Of a stretch of 35,596 nt of DNA, positions 1-8,002 are shown piece by piece. How positions within the stretch are numbered: the first letter of the stretch is position 1; every line of letters begins with the position of its first letter. Source of the stretch: Limisoma gallistercoris. GTDB taxonomy: Bacteria > Bacteroidota > Bacteroidia > Bacteroidales > Muribaculaceae. The stretch is from assembly GCA_018712365.1 (NCBI GenBank), contig DVHD01000045.1, positions 1-35,596 on the forward strand, read 5' to 3'. The notes below the pieces were generated by a model that saw only the letters and a program-made list of their open reading frames with translations, was not told the DNA's origin and ran no database searches. Position numbers and translations under genes: made by a program.

Positions 1-1045
1 AGCGTTCCGCCGTGGAGGTTCATGATGCGGCGCGCCACCGACAGCCCTATGCCGGAGCCGTCGCGCTTGGTGGTGAAGAAAGGCACGAATATCTGTTCCG
101 CGCATTCGTCCGACACCGGTTGCCCATTGTCGATAACGTCGATTGTCACTGATTCGTTCTCGATAGTACGCGAATTTATGCGTATCGCTGTCGCTCCGGC
201 TTCTATAGCATTTTTGAGCAAGTTGACGAGTACGTGGCTTATTAGATTCTTGTCGGCTTGCACAATGATGTCCTCAGGTTGTATGTCGATAACGACTTTG
301 ACAGCGGCGAGTGGTTCGTGCATCAGGGCTACGGCATCGTTCGCAAGATCCCGGACGTAATTGAGCGAAAGCTCGGGCGATGGTATCGCCGCACTTCCAC
401 TTCCTGCCGGTCGATTACAGAGTTTACATCGTTGAGGATGTAAACGCTCAATGTCCTTTCTCCGAAATTGATTTTCGATACGTTGGCCGAGACGTTTATG
501 TTATGGCTATTATTGCCGAGCGATAGCAGCATTGTCTCTCCGGACGAAATGTTTTCTAACGACTCGCGCAGTCCCGGCTCTGCATTGTCGAGTTGTGCGG
601 TGTTGGTAAGCACGGTCAGCCCGAGCAGTCTAAGGGCGGCCGAATTGCAAAGGCTTACGTTGCCTTTGTCGTCGGTAGCGAATATTCCGGCTCTGACGCT
701 GTTGATTATCATGCCGTATAATTTTTCCTTTTGCCGGGCCGCTATTTTCTGTTCTTTGATTATTTCCGACACTCCGGCAAGCGATTCCGTAATTTCCGGA
801 TTGCCGCGTTCGTGCAGACGGAAAGAGAAATCATTGTTGCGGAAGGCTTCCAGCATGATGATTACTTTCCGGGTGGCATCGTTTGCCGATGCGAAGGCAT
901 AGGCGAACGCCGCGGCTAATCCTGCCGCTGTCAGTGCCAGCGCAGGCAGCAGCCACTCGTCAAGAATTGCCATGGCTGCCGTGTCGGCCGCTATTGTCAC
1001 GGCCGCTATTGCCGATATTATGCGTTTCAGCCTTGTCATGCTCAC
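1..1045 (-). pseudogene. NtrB/NtrY-like sensor histidine kinase, DHp domain deleted and frameshifted (3' end off window)
   Basis: The N-terminal half (1045 down to about 400) encodes two hydrophobic segments within residues 8-55 and a PAS-like region. It then runs into DRQEVE, where this kinase family normally continues into the H-box helix. Instead the frame shifts at about 391-405, and the other frame continues with a good HATPase_c domain down to position 1: N-box HVLVNLLKNAIEAGA, G1 box DNGQPVS, then FVPFFTTK and GSGIGLSVARRIMNLHGG. The 75-90 residues of the dimerisation/phosphoacceptor domain (LTHEIMNS-type H-box) are absent, so the gene cannot encode a normal kinase. A 6-bp tandem (cacttc twice) sits at the junction. 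The start is GTG at 1045, overlapping the regulator's stop, or ATG at 1040. An assembly deletion would look the same. The domain calls are seen in the sequence; the size of the loss is inferred from family architecture. Confidence 0.75.
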
Positions 1046-2370
1046 CCGATGTTGAAGCGTTTCATTTTGTTGTAGAGTGTCTGGCGCGTTATGCCGAGCT
1101 TTTCCGCGGTGAGCGACAGGTTGCCGCCGTATTTCTTTATTGCGTCGGCAATCATGCGCCGCTCCATGTCTTCGAGCGTTGTCCCGGTGTTTTCTGCCAT
1201 CTTCTTGGAAGCGGCTATCTGCAAATCGCCGGCTTGTATCTCATTGCCGTCGCACACTATCACGGCTTTTTCCACTGTATGTCTTAATTCACGGATATTT
1301 CCGCGCCATTCGCAGTTGACCAGCGCGTTCTCCGCTTCCGCGCTGAACCGTTCCACAGGGCGGGAGTAATCGGCGGCAAATGATGCGAGAAACCGCCGGG
1401 CGAGCGGCATTATGTCCGCCTTGCGCTCGCGGAGAGGGGGGAGCTTGAGGTGGATTGTGTTGATGCGGTAGAGCAGGTCCTCGCGGAACAGTCCGCTGTC
1501 GGCCATCTGTTCTATTTCCTTGTTGGTGGCGCATATCAGCCGTATGTCGACGGGGATGCTTTCATTGCTTCCTACCGGGGTGACGCGGCGGCGTTGTAGC
1601 GCATTGAGCAGCTTTGCCTGTTGCGTAAGCGGCAAGTTGCCTATCTCGTCAAGGAAAAGCGTGCCTCCGTCGGCCTCTTCCATAAAGCCTTTCCTCGACG
1701 ATTTTGCGTCGGTGAACGCTCCTTTAACGTGTCCGAACAGCTCGCTTTCGAAGAGCGTCCCGGTTATTGCGCCCATATCCACGGCCACGAATTTCTTTGC
1801 CTGTCGCATCGACCGTGCGTGCAGTTCGTGTGCCAACAGATCCTTGCCGGTGCCGTTCTCTCCGGTAATCAGCACGTTGGCATCGGTGGCGGCAACTTTC
1901 TCCACCGTGTCGTACAGACGTTTCATCACCGGTGTCTCTCCCCAGTACATTTCGGACGGTGTCCCGCCGCCTCCGGTAAGCTCGCACCGCCGGCGGTAGG
2001 CCATTTGCAGCGTTTCTACAAGCTTGCGGTTGTCCCACGGTTTCACCACAAAGTCGAAAGCTCCGTCTTTCATCGCCCTTACGGCAAGCTCCACATCGGC
2101 ATAGGCCGTGAACAGCACTACCGGGATTTTCGGAAAGTTGCGGTTTATCTCGTGCAGCCAGAACAACCCTTCGTTGCCGCTGTTGATTCCTGACACGAAA
2201 TTCATATCGAGCAGCACCACGTCGGTCTCCGACTTGCGCAGCAAGGCGAGCATCGTCTTCGGCGACGGCAAAGTTTCCACTTTCCCGAAAACGCTGCCGA
2301 GCAGCAGCCGCAGCGAAGTCAGGATGTTGGTGTTATCGTCCACCACCAATATGTTTCCTTGTCTTTTCAT
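1042..2370 (-). CDS. Sigma-54-dependent NtrC-family response regulator
   Basis: 442 aa, full length for the family. The receiver domain (residues 6-120) has the acidic pair D11-D12, phosphoacceptor D55 in VVLLDMNF, and K110 in FVVKPWD. The AAA+ domain carries Walker A GENGTGKD (170-177), the sigma-54 contact loop as GAFTDA (217-222, where GAFTGA is usual) and Walker B TLFLDEIG. A Fis-type helix-turn-helix closes the protein (SLTAEKLGITRQTLYNKMKR). It should activate RpoN-dependent promoters when phosphorylated. It lies 9 bp downstream of the AlbA_2 gene and overlaps the start of its cognate kinase, so the three form one minus-strand transcription unit. Because that kinase is broken, phosphorylation would have to come from elsewhere. 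I saw no sigma-54 promoter nearby, so its targets are unknown. Confidence 0.95.
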   Translation of the reverse strand: MKRQGNILVVDDNTNILTSLRLLLGSVFGKVETLPSPKTMLALLRKSETDVVLLDMNFVSGINSGNEGLFWLHEINRNFPKIPVVLFTAYADVELAVRAMKDGAFDFVVKPWDNRKLVETLQMAYRRRCELTGGGGTPSEMYWGETPVMKRLYDTVEKVAATDANVLITGENGTGKDLLAHELHARSMRQAKKFVAVDMGAITGTLFESELFGHVKGAFTDAKSSRKGFMEEADGGTLFLDEIGNLPLTQQAKLLNALQRRRVTPVGSNESIPVDIRLICATNKEIEQMADSGLFREDLLYRINTIHLKLPPLRERKADIMPLARRFLASFAADYSRPVERFSAEAENALVNCEWRGNIRELRHTVEKAVIVCDGNEIQAGDLQIAASKKMAENTGTTLEDMERRMIADAIKKYGGNLSLTAEKLGITRQTLYNKMKRFNIG

Positions 2371-2379
2371 CTTTGGAAA

Positions 2380-3801
2380 TTAATTCGCTTTTATCGCAAT
2401 CCAATATCCGGAGCGGGAAGAACCGCTGCGCTTTATGGTGCCTGTCTCTTTTAGCTTCGCCATAATTCTTTCGCAGTTGCGCTTACTTATGCCTGTTTTT
2501 TTAGCAATGTCGTTGATTGAAATTGCAGGGTTATTTGTGATAAGGTTTATTATCTTATCCTGTAAATTGACTTTACCGCCAACTTTACCGCCAACTTTAC
2601 CGCCAACTTTACCGCCAATTTTACCGCCAATTTTGTTGGCGGTAAAGTTCTTTTTTATAAATTGAACTTGAAAGGATAAACCGGTTTCTTTCCATTTCAG
2701 TGCAATATCGGGATATTTTTTCATCTCATCGGCCACTAATTTCAGTCCGTTGCCCCATTGATCTATTATGCCTAAGCGTTTAAACACAGGGGCGATTACT
2801 TTATTGCGGGCATCAGACTGGCGGCTTTCCATATCGGAATAGTCGATTGATGGAGGTAATAATCCCGGACTGGTAATTTCTACCATATCATCATATACGG
2901 CAACTTTAATGTCTTTACCAGTTAATGAATATTGGCGATGCACTACGGCATTTCGAATAATCTCACGTATGGCTTTTATAGGATATTCCCAATGAGTAAC
3001 AGTATAAACTCCTTTAACGGTCGCACTTTTGTTGATATGACGTAGTACAAAATTGTAGGCTTCTTCTGCTTGAATGCCGATATTGCCGGTTATGCTTTTT
3101 TGGTCTATGAACTCTTCAGTATCAGTTCCTTTAAAACGTGCGCATTCTACTTTCGCATTTGGGAACATAACTGTCCGCAACTTGTCATCTGAAAAAAGCA
3201 CCAATGCTTTTGTTGGATATTCTTTGCCTTGTTCTATTTTTACCAATTCCAATTTGCGCAGTATGTTTATGTCCAACTGTTCACCTGTCTTGTCTGCATA
3301 TTGCTTTCTGAAATTGGCAATGTCAAGTGCTTCAAGCGGTTTGTCTAATACTATTTCGCTGTCAAAAGAGATATTCAGTCTTTTCCGTTCTAATTCTGAG
3401 ATGATATTTTCATCTGCAATTCTGTTGTTTGAGCCTACACGTATGTATGTTCCGTTAATTTTCCCATCTCGTTTTAAGTAATATGGGGGCATACTTCCAC
3501 GATAAATTCTTACTCTTATGATATTTTTGTCATTAATTGATAGAAATGATATTTCAGGTAATATCGGAGGATAACATCTGTCGTAGACCATATTGCTGAT
3601 TTGCTCTTCTAAGTACGGCAAGTCATTTTCTGGCAGTCCAATCACTTCGTGATTGTTGTCAATGCCTATATAGATGTCTCCTCCGGCATCGTTGGCAAAT
3701 GCTACTACAGTCTTGGCCAAATCTGAATTGTTAGGCAATTCTCGTTTGAATTCAAGCCTGCGGCTTTCGTTTTTTCCAATGATTTGAGATATGCTGTCCA
3801 T
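2380..3801 (-). CDS. AlbA_2/Schlafen-type ATP-binding protein with winged-helix C-terminus
   Basis: 473 aa. The N-terminal AlbA_2 (divergent AAA_4/Schlafen) domain covers roughly residues 10-125 (ESRRLEFKRELP, VVAFANDAGGDIYIGID). The middle resembles the RecG-C-terminal-like HATPase_c_4 domain (REIIRNAVVHRQYS, GNGLKLVADEM). A linker of four-residue GGKV/GGKI repeats (about 392-412) follows, and the protein ends in a winged helix (ISINDIAKKTGISKRNCERIMAKLKETG). Members of this family are putative transcriptional regulators or defence-associated accessory proteins; no specific function is established for this one. The gene is clearly more AT-rich than the regulator downstream, which suggests transfer. 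Its only visible promoter lies in the 49-bp repeat just upstream, and it is 9 bp from the NtrC-type gene. Confidence 0.9.
   Translation of the reverse strand: MDSISQIIGKNESRRLEFKRELPNNSDLAKTVVAFANDAGGDIYIGIDNNHEVIGLPENDLPYLEEQISNMVYDRCYPPILPEISFLSINDKNIIRVRIYRGSMPPYYLKRDGKINGTYIRVGSNNRIADENIISELERKRLNISFDSEIVLDKPLEALDIANFRKQYADKTGEQLDINILRKLELVKIEQGKEYPTKALVLFSDDKLRTVMFPNAKVECARFKGTDTEEFIDQKSITGNIGIQAEEAYNFVLRHINKSATVKGVYTVTHWEYPIKAIREIIRNAVVHRQYSLTGKDIKVAVYDDMVEITSPGLLPPSIDYSDMESRQSDARNKVIAPVFKRLGIIDQWGNGLKLVADEMKKYPDIALKWKETGLSFQVQFIKKNFTANKIGGKIGGKVGGKVGGKVGGKVNLQDKIINLITNNPAISINDIAKKTGISKRNCERIMAKLKETGTIKRSGSSRSGYWIAIKAN
2575..2649. repeat. 12-bp in-frame tandem repeat plus inverted copy inside the AlbA_2 gene
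   Basis: Five 12-bp units (accgccaacttt three times, accgccaatttt twice) run from 2575 to 2634. They encode the GGKV/GGKI linker on the minus strand. A 14-base inverted copy, ttggcggtaaagtt, follows at 2636-2649 and encodes part of NFTANK. The array can therefore vary in copy number without shifting the frame and could also fold into a hairpin. Confidence 0.9.
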
Positions 3802-3817
3802 AGAAGGTTATTTTTTA

Positions 3818-3866
3818 CAAATATAGTGAAAGGCGAGAGCAAAGACAAACGAAAACGCAGTTTTCA
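3818..3866 (-). promoter_or_regulatory. Promoter-bearing 49-bp repeat, copy 1 (drives the AlbA_2 gene)
   Basis: Read on the minus strand, this copy holds a -33 TTTG (3846-3849), a 20-bp spacer and a -7 TATATTTG (3818-3825). That is a full match to the Bacteroidota housekeeping promoter. It lies 16 bp upstream of the AlbA_2 start codon at 3801. The same 49-bp sequence, with one mismatch, recurs at 3901-3949. Confidence 0.75.
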
Positions 3867-3900
3867 GGTTTGGCTATGCCGAGCCGCATCCTATATTATC

Positions 3901-3949
3901 CAAATATAGTGAAAGGCGAGAGCAAAGACAAACGAAAACGGAGTTTTCA
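3901..3949 (-). promoter_or_regulatory. Promoter-bearing 49-bp repeat, copy 2
   Basis: 48 of 49 bases match copy 1. The promoter elements are conserved: -33 TTTG at 3929-3932 and -7 TATATTTG at 3901-3908, both minus strand. The copies are offset by 83 bp, so the AlbA_2 gene has two similar promoters in series. The block ends 4 bp before the MITE-like element. Confidence 0.7.
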
Positions 3950-3953
3950 AACT

Positions 3954-4369
3954 ATTGGCGTCCGCTAAAAATATGGGCATTCGGTTTATGGGGTGTAATG
4001 TGCTGCCGCCCCAGCCCCGTGGGGGCTGTTAATGCGTAACCCACGGCCTTGGCCGTGGGCAACAAGCATACAAAGGTATCGGCCTCGTGGAGGTCTATAA
4101 GTGTTGAGAGTAGAGTGTTGAATGTTGAGGGTATGCAACTCTCTCAACTCTAAACTTTCAACTCTGAACTTTAAAGTGCGACCTCCACGAGGCCGTGTTG
4201 GGGTCAGAGCCGCCTCACCCCAAGCTGCGCTCCGCTTGCATGGGTGACAATTCCGGAGCCTTTATAAGGCTCTCTTATTCCCAAAGGCAAGCCCGTTTCA
4301 CGCAGAGTCATTAAGCCTCTATGAATTAACACAATGCAACTATTTCCTGATTTTTTAGCGGACACCAAT
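3954..4369. mobile_element. MITE-like element with 18-bp terminal inverted repeats, containing hairpin island 1
   Basis: The left end (3954-3971, ATTGGCGTCCGCTAAAAA) and right end (4352-4369) are inverted copies matching at 17 of 18 bases. The 416-bp interior has no credible gene. It is packed with hairpins: 4012-4028 (CAGCCCC arms), 4040-4059 (perfect 9-bp arms with a TT loop), a 16-bp perfect inverted pair 4080-4095/4180-4195 enclosing low-complexity arms built of TTGAGAGT-like words (4097-4173), 4215-4247 (AAGC/GCTT core inside a TCACCC/GGGTGA stem), and 4256-4272 (GAGCCTT arms). I could not find a target-site duplication. The termini suggest a non-autonomous DNA transposon; the family is not identified. 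Confidence 0.6.
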
Positions 4370-4735
4370 TTAATGCGTATGTATGGGTGCTACAATCAGG
4401 TCGTTGGTGTGTTAAACTGTTTTAAAACAGGACGATTCTGCTGGAAAACTATGTTGTATAACATATAATCCGCTTTTGCGTTAACATTTTATTTGTTAAA
4501 AATTAACATTTAAAAAACAAGCAGCTTTCATTTTATAATCAGGATGGGGCAGATTTTGTAAAATGTTGTTTTTTAGAACTTTGATGGTAAATGAAGCTGA
4601 TTTTCCATAAGATATTGCGGCGGATATTTAGCTTCAATGGCAGGTTATGCTAATTTTATGAATATTGACGGTTAAACTTTTCAATTGCCGATATTTGTAT
4701 TGTTTTGCAAGCAAAAAGTTAATGTTTTTGATTTA
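4370..4735. other. AT-rich upstream region of susC, no gene seen
   Basis: This region holds no coding signal. It contains a TATGTT-GTAT-AACATA dyad (4450-4465) and two TTAACATTT direct repeats (4481-4489 and 4503-4511) spaced exactly 22 bp, with a TGTTAA/TTAACA dyad between them. These could be an operator, but the AT richness makes chance matches easy. Confidence 0.35.
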
Positions 4736-4768
4736 TTTGCAACTTATTGCCACTGTGCCGTAATTTTG
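4736..4768 (+). promoter_or_regulatory. susC promoter
   Basis: TTTG at 4736-4739, a 21-bp spacer and TAATTTTG at 4761-4768 match the Bacteroidota -33/-7 consensus. The leader to the ATG at 4812 is about 37-40 nt. Confidence 0.6.
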
Positions 4769-4811
4769 CGCTCCAATAGGTTAAAGCGGTTTATTAATTT
4801 AATTTTTTAAG

Positions 4812-7800
4812 ATGAAAAAGATTGTTTTGTGTTTGCTTGCAACCTGTTTCATGTCTTTAAATGCGTTGGCAGAACGCGAAATAAAAGGACAGGTTGTTTA
4901 TGCGGCCGACGGAGAGCCGTTAATCGGCGCCACCGTCTTGCCGGTAGGAGGAGGCAACGGAAGTGCCACCGACTTTGATGGAAACTTTGCCATCGTCCTT
5001 CCCGACGATGTGAAGCAAGTTACAGTTTCCTACGTAGGTATGAAAACCCAGACCCTCGATGCTGTTGACGGTATGGTTGTCAAGATGGAGGACAGCACCA
5101 ATGAGCTCGAAGAGGTAGTAGTGACAGCTTTCGGTATGAAGCGCGAACGCAAGGCACTTGGCTATGCCGTTCAGGATTTGAAGTCGGAAGACCTTAATAC
5201 TAAAGGTACGACCGACCTTGCTAATGCAATCCAAGGCAAGGTTTCCGGTGTCGATATACGTCCTTCTTCAGGTATGCCGGGCGCATCGACCAACATCATA
5301 ATCCGCGGCGCACGCTCTTTCGAGCAGACCAACCAGCCGTTGTATGTGATTGACGGTATGCCGGTCAGCACCGAGTCCGACTTCCGCAACTACAGCAATG
5401 ATGCCGTTTCGGGTACGACTTATTCGCAGCGTTCAATCGACATCAACCCGGAAGACATCGAATCAATCAACATATTGAAAGGACAGGCGGCTTCCGCTCT
5501 TTACGGCATCCGTGCTTCCAACGGTGTGATTCTTATCACCACCAAGCGCGGCTCCGGCGAAGTTGGCAAGCCTCGCGTGACGCTCACCACAAGCTTCAGC
5601 GCCGACGTCGTTTCCCGTCCTTTCGAACATCAGACTACATACGCGCAGGGCTCGGGCGGGCTTTACAGTCCTTCTTCCTCATCGACTTGGGGTCCGAAAA
5701 TCAGCGAATTGCCCAATGACCCGACTTACGGCGGTAACGGCAACGGACACGATGGAATGTACTATAACCCGACATACGCCAGCGCTGGATATGGCGACGG
5801 CACGGGATGGGTACGTCCTACGATACACGACAACGTAAGCGATTTCTTCAATACCGGCTTCACAGAGAATACCACTGTCAACATTTCGCAGAATGCCGGC
5901 AAGGCAAGTTATTCGTTCAGCCTTAGCAACGCCCATCAGGACGGTGTGATTCCCTCCACCGGCATGGACCGTTGGGGAGCACGCGGATTGGTTGACTGGA
6001 CTATCAACGACGTGTTGAAGACAGGATTCTCCGTAAACTATACAAGCACTAAGATAAATACTGCACCGGGCGGAAACTCCGGTATCATGAACGTGGTTTA
6101 TTCCGCTCCTGCCGAATACGACCTGAAAGGCGTGCCTACGCATCTTCCGGGCGACCCGACTTCTCAGGTGCTTTTCCGCGCCACTTCGTTTAACAATCCT
6201 TACTGGTGGGCGGAAAACAATGAGTACTTGCAGCATACCAACCGTGTGTTCGGCAACGCTTATTTGGAATACCGTCCGAAGATAGAGAACGAGGCGGTTA
6301 CATTCTTCGTGCGCGAGCAGGCCGGTCTCGATGTCTATACCAACGACAACAGCGAGGTCGATGAGGTGGGCTCGGCAAGCTACGGCAGCGGCCACATTCT
6401 GAACCAAGGCGTGACCAACAACACGTTCAACAACCTTATCACAGCCAATCTCTCGGCACGCTTCGGCGGCGACAACGAGTGGGCTTTGGATGTTGTGCTC
6501 GGCAACGAAATCAACCACCAGCAGCAGCGCAACTGGCGATATGAGGGTACGGGCTTCGCTTTCTACGGCATGCCTACCATCAGCAACGCCACTTCGTTCT
6601 CCTCGCAGGAGGCTACATACGCCGAGCGAATGATTGGTGTGTTCGGAAGCGCGAACCTCTCGTGGAAAGACATGCTCTACCTGTCGGTTACGGGGCGTAA
6701 CGACTGGCTGTCGTCGATGCCGCGCGGAGCACGCAGCTTCTTCTATCCGTCGGTTTCGCTCTCGTGGATTTTCACGCAGCTCCCGGCGTTCAACAACAAC
6801 TCCGTGCTTTCGCTCGGAAAAATCCGCACTTCGTTCGCACAGGTGGGACAAGCAGGAGGTTATATGGACAACTTCTTCTACACGCCGAGCTACGGCAGCG
6901 GAATGTATATGGGATATCCTTTGCTCTATCCGTATAATGGCGTGACCACTTTCGTGCCGTATTTCATCGCATACGATGAGAACCTGAAGCCGCAGAACAC
7001 CAAGAACGTCGAGGCGGGTATCGACCTCAGCTTCTTCAACGACCGTCTGCGCTTGGATTACACTTACAGCTATCAGGACGTGACTGACCAGATTATGCAA
7101 GTGCCGCAGGCCGGTTCGAGCGGTTATCAATACATGCTCACCAATGGCGGACAGATCAAGACCAACTCGCACGAAATCAACTTGAGCGCGACAATCTACG
7201 AGAACAAGGACTGGACCGTGGATTTCGGTGCGTCGTTCACCAAGATTCACAACTATGTGGCCAAACTTGCCAACGGTGTGGAATCTATCATGCTTACCGG
7301 CTACCAGACTCCGCAAATCCGTGCGGAAGTAGGCTCTACCTATCCGATAATCTATGGTATCGGCTTTGCACGCGACCCTGAAGGACGCATCATCCTCAAT
7401 CCTGACAACGGCTATGCCCCGCAGGCAACGGCCGGCGACATCAACCTCGGCGAATGCTCGCCCGACTTCAATATGGGCTTCAACCTCAACGTGCGCTACA
7501 AGCGCGTTTCGTTGGCGACTACTTGGAGCTGGCAGCATGGCGGAAAGATGTATCACGGTACGCTCGGCGTGATGGATACGTTCGGAGCTACTAAGCGCAC
7601 TGCCGAGGCGCGCGACAACGGCGGCGTGTGGGTGTCGGGTGTAATCAACACCGGGACTGACGAGAATCCTGTATATGAGGAATGGTCAGGAATGGTCGAC
7701 GCGCAGACTTATTACTCGACTGTGGGCGACATAGCTGAGGCTTCGGTCTACGACACGAGCTTCCTGAAGATGCGCGACCTGACGCTTACCTACGACCTGC

Positions 7801-7982
7801 CTAAGATGGGAGTGTTCGACATCTCTGTCTACGGCTTCGCACGCAACGTGCTGGTATGGTCGAAATTGCCTGAGTTCGACCCTGAATCGTCGCTCGGCAA
7901 CAACAACGGAGGCGGATACTTCGAGAATTATTCAGTGCCGCAGACAATGAGTTTCGGTGGCGGTATAAAATTGTCATTCTAA
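4812..7982 (+). CDS. SusC/RagA-family TonB-linked outer membrane receptor
   Basis: 1056 aa, typical SusC length. It has a signal peptide (1-20, cleavage after LNALA), a CarboxypepD_reg-like domain (about 22-105, with IKGQVV and GEPLIGATV), a TonB-dependent plug (about 112-245, with NELEEVVVTAFG, IRGARS, LYVIDGMPV, YGIRASNGVILITTKRG), a long beta-barrel, and a C-terminal phenylalanine (GGGIKLSF). SusC proteins form the energised outer membrane channel beneath a SusD lid and import oligomeric nutrients. The gene is followed after 20 bp by its susD partner. There are no glycoside hydrolases, peptidases, ECF sigma/anti-sigma factors or hybrid regulators around it, so the substrate cannot be inferred. 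The start is supported by the signal peptide and the promoter at 4736-4768. Confidence 0.96.
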   Translation: MKKIVLCLLATCFMSLNALAEREIKGQVVYAADGEPLIGATVLPVGGGNGSATDFDGNFAIVLPDDVKQVTVSYVGMKTQTLDAVDGMVVKMEDSTNELEEVVVTAFGMKRERKALGYAVQDLKSEDLNTKGTTDLANAIQGKVSGVDIRPSSGMPGASTNIIIRGARSFEQTNQPLYVIDGMPVSTESDFRNYSNDAVSGTTYSQRSIDINPEDIESINILKGQAASALYGIRASNGVILITTKRGSGEVGKPRVTLTTSFSADVVSRPFEHQTTYAQGSGGLYSPSSSSTWGPKISELPNDPTYGGNGNGHDGMYYNPTYASAGYGDGTGWVRPTIHDNVSDFFNTGFTENTTVNISQNAGKASYSFSLSNAHQDGVIPSTGMDRWGARGLVDWTINDVLKTGFSVNYTSTKINTAPGGNSGIMNVVYSAPAEYDLKGVPTHLPGDPTSQVLFRATSFNNPYWWAENNEYLQHTNRVFGNAYLEYRPKIENEAVTFFVREQAGLDVYTNDNSEVDEVGSASYGSGHILNQGVTNNTFNNLITANLSARFGGDNEWALDVVLGNEINHQQQRNWRYEGTGFAFYGMPTISNATSFSSQEATYAERMIGVFGSANLSWKDMLYLSVTGRNDWLSSMPRGARSFFYPSVSLSWIFTQLPAFNNNSVLSLGKIRTSFAQVGQAGGYMDNFFYTPSYGSGMYMGYPLLYPYNGVTTFVPYFIAYDENLKPQNTKNVEAGIDLSFFNDRLRLDYTYSYQDVTDQIMQVPQAGSSGYQYMLTNGGQIKTNSHEINLSATIYENKDWTVDFGASFTKIHNYVAKLANGVESIMLTGYQTPQIRAEVGSTYPIIYGIGFARDPEGRIILNPDNGYAPQATAGDINLGECSPDFNMGFNLNVRYKRVSLATTWSWQHGGKMYHGTLGVMDTFGATKRTAEARDNGGVWVSGVINTGTDENPVYEEWSGMVDAQTYYSTVGDIAEASVYDTSFLKMRDLTLTYDLPKMGVFDISVYGFARNVLVWSKLPEFDPESSLGNNNGGGYFENYSVPQTMSFGGGIKLSF

Positions 7983-8002
7983 CCAATTTAAAATAGAGTA
8001 AA

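Noticed and set aside
3818..3949. A two-repeat mini-CRISPR (49-bp repeats, 34-bp spacer)
   Set aside because: There are only two copies, the repeat is not partly palindromic, no cas genes are nearby, and each copy contains a consensus promoter.
1042..4811. A sigma-54 promoter (TGGCAC-N5-TTGC type) controlled by the NtrC-type regulator
   Set aside because: I looked upstream of the operon and of susC and saw no match good enough to report.
5679..7556. A 625-codon open frame on the minus strand inside susC
   Set aside because: It is antisense to the conserved barrel of SusC. Its product is a low-complexity V/H/R-rich sequence with no family features, and it arises from the codon bias of susC.
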